Shown here: piece by piece, positions 16,589 to 25,863 of the stretch
How positions within the stretch are numbered: position 1 is the stretch's first letter
How the letters are laid out: each line of letters begins with the position of its first letter
Assembly: GCF_018614415.1 (NCBI RefSeq)
Contig: NZ_JAGGOO010000065.1
Span: forward strand, 1 to 46,033
DNA from: Streptomyces sp. ISL-12
GTDB taxonomy: Bacteria; Actinomycetota; Actinomycetes; Streptomycetales; Streptomycetaceae
Direction: 5' to 3'
DNA length: 46,033 bases
Notes under the pieces: model-generated
Told to the model about the DNA's origin: nothing
The model's input: the letters and a program-made list of their open reading frames with translations, nothing else
Databases searched by the model: none
Translations under genes and position numbers: made by a program

Positions 16589-17389
16589 TCAGTGCCGCCC
16601 CTCCAGGTGGCGCAGCAGCTCGTCGTGGAGCAGCCCGTTGGACGCCGCCGCGTTGCCGCTGTGCGGCCCCGGGCGGCCGTCGAGGCCGGTGAAGGTGCCG
16701 CCGGCCTCGGTGACGACGATCGCGGGGGCGGCCATGTCCCACAGCGACAGCTCCGGCTCCGCGCACAGGTCGACCGCCCCTTCCGCAACCATCATGTACG
16801 GCCAGAAGTCGCCGTACGCGCGCGTGCGCCACACCTTGCGGGTCAGGTCCAGGAAGCCGTCGAGGCGGCCCTGCTCCTCCCAGCCGCTGAGCGAGGAGTA
16901 CGCGAAGGAGGCGTCGGAGAGCCCGGACACCTTGGAGACGTGCAGCCGGGTGGCCGAGGTCAGGCTGCGGCCGGTGAAGGCGCCGTGGTCCTTCACCGCC
17001 CACCAGCGGCGGCCCAGGGCGGGCGCGGAGACGACGCCGACGACGGGCTGGTAGCCGCCCTCACCCGCCTCCATCAGGGAGATCAGCGTGGCCCAGACCG
17101 GGACGCCGCGGACGTAGTTCTTGGTGCCGTCGATCGGGTCGATCACCCAGCGGCGGGGACCGGTGCCCTCCACGCCGTACTCCTCGCCGAGCACCGCGTC
17201 CCGCGGGCGGGCCCGCTGGAGGTGGCCGCGCAGCAGCTCCTCGGCGGCCTTGTCCGCCTCGCTGACCGGCGTCATGTCCGGCTTGGTCTCGACCTTGAGG
17301 TCGAGGGCCTTGAAGCGGTCCATGGTCGTCGCGTCGGCGGCGTCCGCGAGGACGTGGGCCAGGCGGAGGTCGTCCAGGTAGTCGGGCAT
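16589..17389 (-). CDS. hisN: Histidinol-phosphatase, inositol monophosphatase family
   Basis: 266 residues with all lithium-sensitive phosphatase motifs: the metal-binding GEEYG, WVIDPIDGTKNYVRGVPVWA, and the C-terminal LWDMAAPAIVVTEAGG. The early TPVSEADKAAEELLR also fits. This actinobacterial subgroup includes HisN, which makes histidinol from histidinol phosphate; inositol- or adenosine-phosphate activity cannot be excluded. The ATG at 17389 (MPDYLDDLRLAHVL) has no ribosome site but TACGGT lies six bases upstream, so a leaderless start is likely. It does not sit next to other his genes. Confidence 0.88.
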   Translation of the reverse strand: MPDYLDDLRLAHVLADAADATTMDRFKALDLKVETKPDMTPVSEADKAAEELLRGHLQRARPRDAVLGEEYGVEGTGPRRWVIDPIDGTKNYVRGVPVWATLISLMEAGEGGYQPVVGVVSAPALGRRWWAVKDHGAFTGRSLTSATRLHVSKVSGLSDASFAYSSLSGWEEQGRLDGFLDLTRKVWRTRAYGDFWPYMMVAEGAVDLCAEPELSLWDMAAPAIVVTEAGGTFTGLDGRPGPHSGNAAASNGLLHDELLRHLEGRH

Positions 17390-17547
17390 GCGGCAACCGT
17401 ATCGGCCGAGGGCCGGGACGGGCCAACAGGGCCGCCGGTCCACCGGGTGGCCCGGGGTGTCCCGAGGGCGGGCGCGCGGACCCTTGACAGTGCCCGGGGG
17501 CGCGTCGAACCTGTGCCGCAGAGCCGCTCGCTCCTGGGGAGGCGACG

Positions 17548-18162
17548 ATGCCCGCAGCGCGGGAGTCCCTGCTCGACGCCGCCGGCGCGGCGCTGGCCCG
17601 CCGGCCCTGGTCCGCGGTGCGCATGGTGGACGTGGCCGCCTCGGCCGGGGTGTCCCGGCAGACGCTCTACAACGAGTTCGGCGGCAAGGAGGGGCTCGCG
17701 CGGGCGCTGGTGCGCAGGGAGGCGGACGGCTTCCTGGCCGGGGTGGACCGCGCCCTCGCCTGCCCCGGCGGTCCCGACGCGCGGCTCACCGCCGCCGCCG
17801 AGTGGACCACCGCGGCCGCCCGCCGCAACGCGCTGGTACGGGCCCTGCTCACCGGCTGCTGGGAGGCGCGGCTGCCGTCGCCGGCGCCGGCGACGGTGGC
17901 CTCCACCGCCCCGGTCCCGGCCCAGCGCCGGGCGGACGGGCCGCTGCCCTCGCCCGGTGACCTCGTGGCGCTCGTGCGCGACCGGGCGGCGGCGACCCTG
18001 GCCGGGAGCACTCCCGCGAAGGCTCGGACAGACGCCGCCGACCTGTCCCGGGTCTGCGAACTCGTCGTCCGGCTCGCCCTGTCCTGCGTCGCCGCGCCGC
18101 CGGCCGAGGGCGGGGTGGCCGACCTCGTACGGACGGCGCTGCCGCGGCGGTTGACGGCGTGA
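17548..18162 (+). CDS. TetR-family transcriptional regulator
   Basis: 204 residues. Residues 4-50 form the TetR helix-turn-helix: ARESLLDAAGAALARRPWSA, then VDVAASAGVSRQTLYNEFGG. The rest is a poorly conserved Ala/Arg-rich ligand domain. The ATG at 17548 has GGGGAGG six bases upstream. It is convergent with the SMR exporter gene 21 bp away; regulators of this type often control a nearby exporter, but no operator could be identified. Ligand unknown. Confidence 0.88.
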   Translation: MPAARESLLDAAGAALARRPWSAVRMVDVAASAGVSRQTLYNEFGGKEGLARALVRREADGFLAGVDRALACPGGPDARLTAAAEWTTAAARRNALVRALLTGCWEARLPSPAPATVASTAPVPAQRRADGPLPSPGDLVALVRDRAAATLAGSTPAKARTDAADLSRVCELVVRLALSCVAAPPAEGGVADLVRTALPRRLTA

Positions 18163-18183
18163 CGGCTCGCCGGGAGCCGGGGG

Positions 18184-18507
18184 TCAGTGCGAGGAACCCG
18201 ACAGCTGGAGTCCGATGACGCCGAGGATGACCAGGCTGATCGAGACGATCTTCAGGGTCGACACCAGGTCGCCGAGGAAGACCATGCCGTAGATCGCGGT
18301 GCCCGCCGCGCCGATACCGGTCCACACGGCGTAGGCGGGGCCGACGTCGAGCTTCTTCAGGGAGAGGGTCAGCAGGCCGAAGCTGCCCAGCGCGAAGGCG
18401 GCGAAGGCGATGGTCGGCCACAGCCGCGTGAAGCCGTGGGACAGCTTCAGACACACGGCGAACCCGGTCTCCAGCAACCCGGCCACTATGACCAGCAGCC
18501 ACGCCAT
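18184..18507 (-). CDS. SMR-family exporter, SugE/Gdx-type (guanidinium)
   Basis: 107 residues with four membrane helices. It carries the essential Glu near residue 13 in AGLLETGFAV. The SugE/Gdx subtype marker KLSHGFTRLWP replaces the EmrE-type sequence, and LKKLDVGPAYAVWTGIGAAG closely follows E. coli SugE. Gdx proteins exchange guanidinium for protons. I chose the ATG at 18507 because GGAGG lies seven bases before it. Upstream sequence shows short GGGAC-type repeats but no recognisable guanidine riboswitch. Convergent with the TetR gene. Confidence 0.88.
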   Translation of the reverse strand: MAWLLVIVAGLLETGFAVCLKLSHGFTRLWPTIAFAAFALGSFGLLTLSLKKLDVGPAYAVWTGIGAAGTAIYGMVFLGDLVSTLKIVSISLVILGVIGLQLSGSSH

Positions 18508-18635
18508 GTGTCGTCCTCCAGTAGTCCCCGTCGTCCCGTGGTCCCAGGTACCGTGACCGCTTTGCCCGTGCTTGGTTCCGGCTTGGGTGCGATTATGCAC
18601 TTACCGGCACCACGCCCCCGCAAACAACGTGAAGG

Positions 18636-19646
18636 TCAGTCGCCTTCCTTCCGCTCCCGCGTCGCCAGCAGCCGGCGCAGCGAGTACAGCCGCGCCGGGT
18701 CCGCGTGGCCCTCGGCCACCCAGGCGTCCAGGGCGCAGTCCGGCTCGTCGTGACCGCACGCGCGCGGACAGCCCTCCGTCCCCGGCTCCAGGTCCGGGAA
18801 GGCGTGGATCACGCGCGACGGGTCGACGTGGTTCAGGCCGAACGACCGTACGCCCGGGGTGTCGACGACCCAGCTGTCGGGGGCCGCGAGCGGCAGCGCC
18901 AGTGCCGAGGTGGTGGTGTGCCGGCCGCGTCCCGTCACCGCGTTCACATGGCCCGTGGAACGCCGCCGGTCATCCGGGACCAGCGCGTTGACCAACGTGG
19001 TCTTGCCGACGCCGGAGTGGCCGACGAACGCGGTGATCTTGCCGGTGAGATGGTCGCGGACCCGGTCGGCGGCGTCGCCGTCCGCCAGCTCCTCGCGGCT
19101 GGTGACGACGTAGGGGATGTCCAGGGCGCCGTACAGCTCCAACAGGTCGTCCGGCGGGGCCAGGTCCGACTTGGTCAGCACCAGGAGCGGGGTGAGGCCG
19201 CCGTCGAACGCCGCGACCAGGCAGCGGTCGATGAGGCGGGGGCGGGGCTCGGGGTCGGCGAGGGCGGTCACGATCGCGAGCTGGTCGGCGTTGGCGACCA
19301 CCACCCGCTCGAAGGGGTCGTCGTCGTCCGCGGTGCGGCGCAGCACCGAGGTGCGCTCCTCGATGCGGACGATGCGGGCCAGGGTGTCCTTGGCTCCGGA
19401 CATGTCGCCGACCAGGGCGACCCGGTCGCCGACCACCGCCGCCTTGCGGCCCAGTTCGCGGGCCTTCATCGCCATGACCGTACGGCCCTCGACGAGGCAG
19501 GTCAGCCGACCCCGGTCGACGGTGAGGACCATGCCCTCGGCGGCGTCCTCGTGCTTGGGGCGGATGTTGGTCCTCGGCCGGGTGTTGCGTCGGCCCGGCC
19601 GGGTGCGGATGTCGTCCTCGTCGGTGTGCTTGCCGTAACGGCGCAT
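18636..19646 (-). CDS. rsgA: Ribosome small-subunit-dependent GTPase RsgA
   Basis: 336 residues with the circularly permuted G motifs in the order G4 (LTKSD), G1 (GHSGVGKTTLVNAL) and G3 (DTPGVRSFGL). An N-terminal OB fold is followed by the C-terminal zinc cluster CPRACGHDEPDC. RsgA/YjeQ checks 30S subunit maturation. A basic N-terminal tail (RTRPGRRNTRPRTNIRPKHE) precedes the OB fold. The start at 19646 (MRRYGKHTDEDD) lies inside the aroA-rsgA junction only 17 bp after the aroA stop, so the two are co-transcribed. Confidence 0.93.
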   Translation of the reverse strand: MRRYGKHTDEDDIRTRPGRRNTRPRTNIRPKHEDAAEGMVLTVDRGRLTCLVEGRTVMAMKARELGRKAAVVGDRVALVGDMSGAKDTLARIVRIEERTSVLRRTADDDDPFERVVVANADQLAIVTALADPEPRPRLIDRCLVAAFDGGLTPLLVLTKSDLAPPDDLLELYGALDIPYVVTSREELADGDAADRVRDHLTGKITAFVGHSGVGKTTLVNALVPDDRRRSTGHVNAVTGRGRHTTTSALALPLAAPDSWVVDTPGVRSFGLNHVDPSRVIHAFPDLEPGTEGCPRACGHDEPDCALDAWVAEGHADPARLYSLRRLLATRERKEGD

Positions 19647-19663
19647 GGCTTTTCCCGCGTCCC

Positions 19664-20980
19664 TTACGCCCCGAGCATCCCGGTCCACAGGTCGGGGAAG
19701 TCCGGCAGGGTCTTCGCCGTCGTCGCCACGTTCTCGATCACCACGTCCTTCACCGCCAGGCCGAGGATCGCGCCGGCGGTGGCCATGCGGTGGTCCTCGT
19801 AGGTGTGGAAGGTCCCGCCGTGCAGCGGGCGGGGGCGGATGTGCAGGCCGTCGGCGGTCTCGGTGACGTCGCCGCCCAGCTCGTTGATCTCCTTGGTGAG
19901 CGCGGCCAGCCGGTCCGTCTCGTGCAGGCGCAGGTGGGCGACGCCGCGCAGGGTCGAGGGGGAGTCGGCGAGGGCGGCGACGGCCGCGATGCCCGGGGTC
20001 AGCTCGCCGACCTCGGAGAGGTCCACGTCGATGCCGTGCACGGCACCCGATCCGGTGAAGACCAGGCCGTAGTCGGTCAGTTCGCAGGAACCGCCCATCT
20101 CGGTGAAGATCTCGCGCAGCCGGTCGCCGGGCTGGGTGGTACGGGCCGGCCAGTCCGGGATCGTGACCTTGCCGCCGGTCACCAGCGCCGCCGCGAGGAA
20201 CGGCTGGGCGTTGGACAGATCCGGCTCGACGGTCAGGTCACGGCCGAGCAGCGCGCCCGGCGTCACCCGCCAGACGTTCGGCTCGCCGCCCGACTCGGGG
20301 GTGTCGACCTGGGCGCCGACCGAGCGCAGCATGTCGACGGTCATCCGGATGTGCGGCATCGAGGGCAGCGCGGAGCCCGTGTGCCGGACCTCGACGCCCT
20401 GGTTGAACCGGGGGCCGGAGAGCAGCAGGGCGCTGACGAACTGCGACGACGAGGAGGCGTCGATCGCCACCGGGCCGCCCTCCAGGGCACCGCTGCCGTG
20501 CACGGTCAGCGGCAGGGCGCCGCGGCCGTCGTCGTCGATGCGGGCGCCGAGGGCACGCAGCGCGTCGATCACGCCGTGCAGCGGACGCTCGTAGGAACGC
20601 GGGTCGCCGTCGAAGCGGACCGGGCCGTCGGCGAGGGTGGCGACGGGGGGCAGGAAGCGCATCACGGTGCCGGCGTTGCCGACGTCGACGGTGGCCGGGC
20701 CGCGCAGGCCCGCCGGGATGACCCGCCAGAACTCTCCGGTGCCGTCCGGTCCGACGCCCTCCTCGATGCCCACGCCCAGCTCGCGCAGCGCGCCCGCCAT
20801 CAACAGGGTGTCCCGGGAGCGCAGCGGGCGGCGCAGCCAGCCGGGCTCGGAGGCGAGGGCGGCGAGCACCAGGGCGCGGTTGGTGACCGATTTGGACCCG
20901 GGCACGTGGACGGTCGCGTCGACGGCTCCGCTCGCGTGCGGGGCGGGCCAGAGGGCGGTGTGCGCGGGGTTCAGCGTCAT
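19664..20980 (-). CDS. aroA: 3-phosphoshikimate 1-carboxyvinyltransferase (EPSP synthase)
   Basis: 438 residues. The substrate-binding motifs are present: VPGSKSVTNRALVLAALA near the N-terminus, GNAGTVMRFLPPVA, the phosphate-binding ASSSSQFVSALLL and the C-terminal TYEDHRMATAGAI. The GSKS and GNAGT-MRF patterns belong to the class I, PEP-binding fold. It transfers enolpyruvate from PEP to shikimate 3-phosphate in aromatic amino-acid synthesis. The ATG at 20980 has no strong ribosome site; TAAAGT seven bases upstream allows a leaderless start, while a better promoter lies near 21070-21097. Confidence 0.95.
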   Translation of the reverse strand: MTLNPAHTALWPAPHASGAVDATVHVPGSKSVTNRALVLAALASEPGWLRRPLRSRDTLLMAGALRELGVGIEEGVGPDGTGEFWRVIPAGLRGPATVDVGNAGTVMRFLPPVATLADGPVRFDGDPRSYERPLHGVIDALRALGARIDDDGRGALPLTVHGSGALEGGPVAIDASSSSQFVSALLLSGPRFNQGVEVRHTGSALPSMPHIRMTVDMLRSVGAQVDTPESGGEPNVWRVTPGALLGRDLTVEPDLSNAQPFLAAALVTGGKVTIPDWPARTTQPGDRLREIFTEMGGSCELTDYGLVFTGSGAVHGIDVDLSEVGELTPGIAAVAALADSPSTLRGVAHLRLHETDRLAALTKEINELGGDVTETADGLHIRPRPLHGGTFHTYEDHRMATAGAILGLAVKDVVIENVATTAKTLPDFPDLWTGMLGA

Positions 20981-21065
20981 GGGGCCCACTTTAGTGGCTG
21001 AGAGCGATCGGAGATCTTGATCAAAAGTGGCGAAACCAGACCGAAACACCGTCATGGTACGTGCC

Positions 21066-21097
21066 ATGCATATATGCATCCGGTCTCACCGCGTCAG
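21066..21097 (-). promoter_or_regulatory. Likely aroA promoter within a 14-bp palindrome
   Basis: On the minus strand, CTGACG (21092-21097), 17 bp and TATATG (21069-21074) have good sigma-70 spacing. The -10 lies in the perfect palindrome ATGCATATATGCAT (21066-21079), an outstandingly AT-rich spot between the M50 gene and aroA. The palindrome may be an operator; no regulator is known to me for it. Confidence 0.55.
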
Positions 21098-21114
21098 GCA
21101 CGTCAGGCGCCGTC

Positions 21115-21828
21115 TCACAGCTCCAGCAGCCAGCGGCCCCCGCCGAGCAGCGAGCACAGGGACACCATATGGAACAGGAAGAACCACACCCCCGCCGGGG
21201 CGTGCGTGAGCCGGGCCAGCTGGTCCGCGTCCGAGTCCCCGGCGCCGCCCCGGGACCGCTTCGCCTGCAGCTCGAACGCCGGGCGCACCCCGCCGAGCAG
21301 CAGGAACCACACCACCGCGTACGCGAACGCCGCCTGCACCTGCGGACCGGCCAGCCACGACACCACGACGAAGAGCCCGCCGGTGACGACCACGGTCAGC
21401 GCCCCGTAGGCGTTGCGGATCATCACCAGCAGGGCCAGCAGCAGCGCGGTCGCCAGCCACAGCAGCAGCGTGATGCGCCCCGCGCCCAGCAGCGCGGCGC
21501 CGCCCAGGCCCAGCAGCGGGGGAGCGGTGTAGCCGGACGCCGCGGTCAGGATCATGCCGAGCCCGGTCGGCTTGCCGCGGCTGACGGTGAGGCCGCTGGT
21601 GTCCGAGTGCAGGCGGATGCCGGTGAGCTGCCGGCCGGTGAGCAGCGCCACCAGCCCGTGCCCGCCCTCGTGCGCGATGGTGATGGCGTTGCGCGCTATC
21701 CGCCACGGCCGGTGGGGCACGACGACCACCAGCGCGGCGACCAGGGTGGCGATCACCACCCACAGGTCGGGGTCGGGCTGGGTACCGGTGATCTCGTCCC
21801 AGAGCGAGGTGGCTGTGGTGCTGTCCAT
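21115..21828 (-). CDS. M50-like (site-2-protease-type) integral membrane metalloprotease
   Basis: 237 residues with about six hydrophobic segments. The zinc motif HEGGHGLVALL lies at about residue 53, just after the first membrane helix, and GYTAPPLLGLGGAALLGAG follows. This is the actinobacterial M50B-like group, so cleavage within the membrane is expected, but the classical second motif (NxxPxxxxDG) is not evident and activity should be treated as putative. It is upstream of and co-directional with aroA, and divergent from the SRAP gene 49 bp away. Confidence 0.83.
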   Translation of the reverse strand: MDSTTATSLWDEITGTQPDPDLWVVIATLVAALVVVVPHRPWRIARNAITIAHEGGHGLVALLTGRQLTGIRLHSDTSGLTVSRGKPTGLGMILTAASGYTAPPLLGLGGAALLGAGRITLLLWLATALLLALLVMIRNAYGALTVVVTGGLFVVVSWLAGPQVQAAFAYAVVWFLLLGGVRPAFELQAKRSRGGAGDSDADQLARLTHAPAGVWFFLFHMVSLCSLLGGGRWLLEL

Positions 21829-21877
21829 GTGCGGTGAGGGCCCCTCCGGTCCGGCGGAATCTGGCAGTGTTGCACGT

Positions 21878-22696
21878 ATGTGCGGACGGTATGCGGCGAG
21901 TCGTGGACCCGAGGATCTCGCAGGAGTCTTTGAGATCGAGAAGTGGGAGCCGGAAGAGACGGTTCTGGAGCCGGATTACAACGTGGCCCCTACAAAAGAG
22001 GTCTACGCCGTCCTCGACCGCCCCCTCAAAGACGCCGCCGACCCCCGGCCGGTTCGCCAGATGCGGAAGCTGCGGTGGGGGCTGGTCCCCTCCTGGTCCA
22101 GGACGCCCGAGGGCGCCGCCCGGATGATCAACGCCCGCGCGGAGACCGTGCACGAGAAGCCGTCCTTCCGCCGTGCCTTCGCCACCCGCCGCTGCGTCCT
22201 GCCCGCCGACGGCTACTACGAGTGGGTCACCGGCAAGCAGGAGCGGGACCTGGAGGTCGAGGGCAAGAAGAAGCGGCCCCGCAAGCAGCCCTACTTCGTG
22301 ACCCCGGCCGACGGGTCCGTCTTCGCGATGGCCGGGCTGTACGAGTTCTGGCGGGACCGTACGCTGCCGGACGACCACCCGTCGGCCTGGTGGGTGACCT
22401 GCTCGGTGATCACCACGGAGGCCGAGACGGCCCCGCTGGCCGTCGCGCCCGCCGAGGGCCCGCACGCGCTGGCCGAGATCCACCCCCGGATGCCGCTGAT
22501 GCTGACCCCGGACCGCTGGGACGCCTGGCTCGACCCGGCCCGCACCGACCCGGACGACCTGCGCGCGCTGCTCGCCCCGCCACCCGAGGGCCTGATGCGC
22601 GCCTACCCGGTCACCACCGCCGTCAGCAACGTCCGCAACAACGGACCGGAGCTGCTGAAGGAGCTGGAGGGACCGGAGGAGGGCACACTCTTCTGA
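21878..22696 (+). CDS. SOS response-associated peptidase / SRAP (YedK, HMCES) protein
   Basis: 272 residues starting MCGRYAAS; removal of Met exposes the catalytic Cys2 that forms the thiazolidine DNA-protein cross-link with abasic sites. Other active-site elements are present: YNVAPTKEV, MINARAETVHEKPSF, the glutamate in PADGYYEW and the histidine in IHPRMPLML. A Lys/Arg-rich insert (EVEGKKKRPRKQ) follows PADGYYEW and may contact DNA. No ribosome site is present; CAGTGT seven bases before the ATG suggests a leaderless mRNA. It protects abasic sites in single-stranded DNA. Confidence 0.92.
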   Translation: MCGRYAASRGPEDLAGVFEIEKWEPEETVLEPDYNVAPTKEVYAVLDRPLKDAADPRPVRQMRKLRWGLVPSWSRTPEGAARMINARAETVHEKPSFRRAFATRRCVLPADGYYEWVTGKQERDLEVEGKKKRPRKQPYFVTPADGSVFAMAGLYEFWRDRTLPDDHPSAWWVTCSVITTEAETAPLAVAPAEGPHALAEIHPRMPLMLTPDRWDAWLDPARTDPDDLRALLAPPPEGLMRAYPVTTAVSNVRNNGPELLKELEGPEEGTLF

Positions 22697-22697
22697 T

Positions 22698-23345
22698 GTG
22701 ACTCCTGATGTGACGGTTACGGAAGAGACCACCGAGACGGAAGCGGGAACCGCCCGCATCACCTGGCACCCCGCGCGCGACGCCCGGCTGGTCCTCGCCC
22801 TGGGCCACGGCGCCGGCGGCGGCGTCGAGGCCCGCGACCTGGCGGCCCTCGCCGCCGCCCTCCCCGCGCACGGCGTCACCGTCGCCCTCGTCGAGCAGCC
22901 CTGGCGGGTGGCCGGCAGGAAGCTGGCGCCCGCGCCGAAGTCCCTGGACACCGGCTGGCGGGGCCTGTGGCCCGCGCTCACCGCCCCCGGTCTGCCGGTG
23001 ATCGCCGGGGGCCGCAGCGCCGGCGCCCGCGTCGCCTGCCGCACCGCCACCGAACTGGGCGCCCGCGCGGTCCTCGCGCTCGGCTTCCCGCTGCACCCGC
23101 CGGGCAAGCCGGAGAAGTCCCGCGCCGGCGAACTGCTCGGCGCCGGCGTGCCCACCCTCGTCGTACAGGGCGGCAACGACCCGTTCGGCAGGCCGGCGGA
23201 GTTCCCGGACGGCCCGTACGAACTGACCGAGGTCCCCTACGGCGATCACGGCTTCGCGGTCCCCAAGCGGGCCCCGCTCACCCAGGACGAGGCACTCGCG
23301 GTGATCACGGACGCGGTCGTGAAGTGGACCGGCTCACTGGAGTGA
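22698..23345 (+). CDS. Alpha/beta-hydrolase (KANL3/Tex30-like)
   Basis: About 215 residues. Typical fold elements are LVLALGHGAGGGVEARDLAA (oxyanion side), the nucleophile elbow GGRSAGARVACR, the acid in VVQGGNDPFG and the histidine in YGDHGFAVPKR. The triad is complete. It begins one base after the SRAP stop (GTG 22698; a second in-frame GTG at 22710), so the two are probably co-transcribed. Substrate unknown. It ends just before the sigma-R promoter of sigR. Confidence 0.85.
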   Translation: MTPDVTVTEETTETEAGTARITWHPARDARLVLALGHGAGGGVEARDLAALAAALPAHGVTVALVEQPWRVAGRKLAPAPKSLDTGWRGLWPALTAPGLPVIAGGRSAGARVACRTATELGARAVLALGFPLHPPGKPEKSRAGELLGAGVPTLVVQGGNDPFGRPAEFPDGPYELTEVPYGDHGFAVPKRAPLTQDEALAVITDAVVKWTGSLE

Positions 23346-23352
23346 ACTCCAG

Positions 23353-23378
23353 GGAATGACCGGCGGCCGGCGGCTGTT
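23353..23378 (+). promoter_or_regulatory. Sigma-R-dependent promoter of sigR
   Basis: GGAAT (23353-23357), exactly 18 bp and GTT (23376-23378) match the known sigma-R consensus. The predicted start near 23384 would give about 54 nt of leader to the ATG at 23438. This is the expected autoregulatory promoter that amplifies SigR during thiol oxidation. Confidence 0.9.
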
Positions 23379-23437
23379 GTGAGGGTCGTACGTGCTGGTG
23401 CCCCAGCACCGCAGCCGTAGGAGAGGAAGTCCGCCGC

Positions 23438-23656
23438 ATGGGTTCGACCTTCTGCCCGCCCGTCTCCCACCACCACCCCGTGGACGGGCTGCGCCCGGCA
23501 GAATCGATTTCCGCCCGTGGCAGCCGCCCCGACCTGGAGTGGTCGGTGCTGCACGCGGCGAAGACCGCCCCCGTCCGGGCGGCGGGCGGACCGGGAAGTC
23601 GTCTATCCTCCGATTCGAGCGGGACCGGATTCGGTTCCGTGACGGCAGTGGAGGAG
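23438..23656 (+). other. N-terminal extension of SigR (long isoform, SigR-prime)
   Basis: In-frame open sequence of 73 codons before the usual SigR start, beginning with an ATG that has a strong site (AGGAGAGGAAG). The encoded stretch MGSTFCPPVSHHHPVDGLRP onward is Ser/Gly-rich and contains one cysteine. In S. coelicolor a longer, unstable SigR isoform is made from the sigma-R-dependent transcript; this layout fits. The exact residue count of the known extension differs from what I count here. Confidence 0.65.
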
Positions 23657-24339
<683 letters not shown>

Positions 24340-24343
<4 letters not shown>

Positions 24344-24651
24344 GCTGCGGAGAGCCGCACGAGACGGATTGCAGCGAAATCCTCGATCATCTCTACGAGT
24401 TCCTCGACAAAGAGATGCCGGACACGGAGTGCACCAAGTTCGAGACGCACTTCGAGGAATGCTCGCCGTGCCTGGAGAAGTACGGTCTGGAGCAGGCCGT
24501 CAAGAAGCTGGTCAAGCGGTGCTGCGGGCAGGACGACGTCCCCGGTGACCTGCGCTCCAAGGTCATGGGACGGATCGAGCTGATCCGGTCCGGGGAGTCC
24601 GTCCCCGAGCACGACGTGGCGGTCGCACGGCCCCAGGAGCAGGAAACCTGA
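24340..24651 (+). CDS. rsrA: Redox-sensing zinc anti-sigma factor RsrA
   Basis: 103 residues with the ZAS-family motif H-x3-C-x2-C in THFEECSPCLEKY. Further cysteines lie in MSCGEPHETDC, DTEC and KRCC. Zinc-bound reduced RsrA holds SigR; oxidation forms a disulphide, ejects zinc and frees SigR. The start overlaps the sigR stop (ATGA at 24340-24343). A very strong terminator follows 30 bp later, making sigR-rsrA a closed two-gene unit. Confidence 0.95.
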
Positions 24652-24680
24652 TCGACGCACGCGTCACTCGATGGAGTTAA

Positions 24681-24720
24681 GCGGCGGGACATGGCGAGGT
24701 CGCTCGCCGTGTCCCGCCGC
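24681..24720 (+). terminator. Terminator of sigR-rsrA
   Basis: An 18-bp stem (24681-24698 with 24703-24720, one G-T wobble) closes on a GTCG tetraloop. The gap to the next gene (24721-24861) shows only GGGTAA repeated at 24742 and 24753. Confidence 0.9.
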
Positions 24721-24861
24721 GGTCTTACCTCCCGCGCGGCTGGGTAACCCATGGGTAATGAGCGCCTCTCCAGCCGTACGTGGTTTGATGCGCAGGAGAG
24801 GGTGTCCGGGGGGCGGAAAAGGCACAGCCAGCCCACAGAACGGAACTGGCAGGCGGGAATC

Positions 24862-25842
24862 GTGAGGATCTTCGGCAAGGGACGGCACCGGCCCTCCGCC
24901 TCCTGGCGGCAGGCCACCGACCGCGCGTTCACCCTGATCGGTGACGGCAGGTACGAGGACGCGGGGGCGCTGCTGACGCGGGCCGCCGACCTGGAGCCGT
25001 GGCTGTCGGAGTCGTGGTTCAACCTCGCCCTGCTGCACAAGTTCCGGCACGACTGGGAGCAGGCCCGGACGGCCGGCCTCAGGGCCGTCGCCCTCCTGGA
25101 CCGGGACGCCGGGGCTCCCGACTGGTGGAACGTCGGCATCGCCGCGACCGCCCTGCAGGACTGGCCGCTGGCCCGCCGGGCCTGGCAGGCGTACGGACTG
25201 CGGCTCCCCGGCGACGCGACCGACGCCGGTGAACCGCTCGGCATGGAGCTGGGCAGCGCCGCCGTACGGCTCTCTCCCGAGGGCGAGGCCGAGGTGGTGT
25301 GGGGCCGGCGGCTGGATCCCGCCCGCATCGAGGTGCTGTCGATCCCGCTGCCGTCGTCCGGGCGGCGCTGGGGCGAGGTCGTGCTGCACGACGGAGTCCC
25401 GCACGGCGAGCGGACCACCGCCGCCGGGCACGCCTACCCGGTCTTCGACGAGATCGAGCTGTGGGCGCCGTCGCCCGTGCCGACCTGGGTGGTGCTCCTG
25501 GAGGCGGCCACCGAGGCCGACCGGGACGCGCTGGAGCAGCTCGCCGCCGACGCGGGCTTCGCGGCCGAGGACTGGTCGTCGTCGGTGCGGCTGCTGTGCC
25601 GGATGTGCTCGGAGTCCCGGATGCCGTCCGACGAGGGCGACGGGGAGCACCTCGACCCGCACGACCACAGCGAGCCGGGGCATCCGGGGCCGCTCGGGCA
25701 CCGGACGGACGGGCAGCTGTGGGTTCCCGAGCGGGAGTGCGGGGTGGCGGCGCCGGCTTCTTTGGTGCGGGGGTTGTTGGACGGGTGGGTTGCCGACAGT
25801 CCGGATTCTCGGGACTGGCGGGATCTCGAGGAAGTCTGTTAG
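24862..25842 (+). CDS. TPR-repeat protein, unknown function
   Basis: 326 residues from the GTG at 24862 (RIFGKGRHRPSASWRQATDR). An in-frame ATG at 24751 would add 37 low-quality residues. Residues 17-120 hold about three TPR units (AFTLIGDGRYEDAGALLTRA, WFNLALLHKFRHDWEQARTA, WWNVGIAATALQDWPLARRA). The second half is not a repeat: it includes VVWGRRLDPARIEVLSIPLP, a CRMCSE motif at about 250 and a Cys near each end of the last 35 residues (PERECGV, LEEVC). The cysteines could bind metal, but this is speculative. It lies between rsrA and def, and a 57-bp dispersed repeat follows. Confidence 0.82.
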   Translation: MRIFGKGRHRPSASWRQATDRAFTLIGDGRYEDAGALLTRAADLEPWLSESWFNLALLHKFRHDWEQARTAGLRAVALLDRDAGAPDWWNVGIAATALQDWPLARRAWQAYGLRLPGDATDAGEPLGMELGSAAVRLSPEGEAEVVWGRRLDPARIEVLSIPLPSSGRRWGEVVLHDGVPHGERTTAAGHAYPVFDEIELWAPSPVPTWVVLLEAATEADRDALEQLAADAGFAAEDWSSSVRLLCRMCSESRMPSDEGDGEHLDPHDHSEPGHPGPLGHRTDGQLWVPERECGVAAPASLVRGLLDGWVADSPDSRDWRDLEEVC

Positions 25843-25863
25843 CCGCGGGTGCGTCGTGGCTTG

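Noticed and set aside
18508..18600. Guanidine riboswitch before the SMR exporter
   Set aside because: ACGR-like tetranucleotides occur, but I could not build the two hairpins of class II nor the pseudoknot of class III. Short repeats explain the resemblance.
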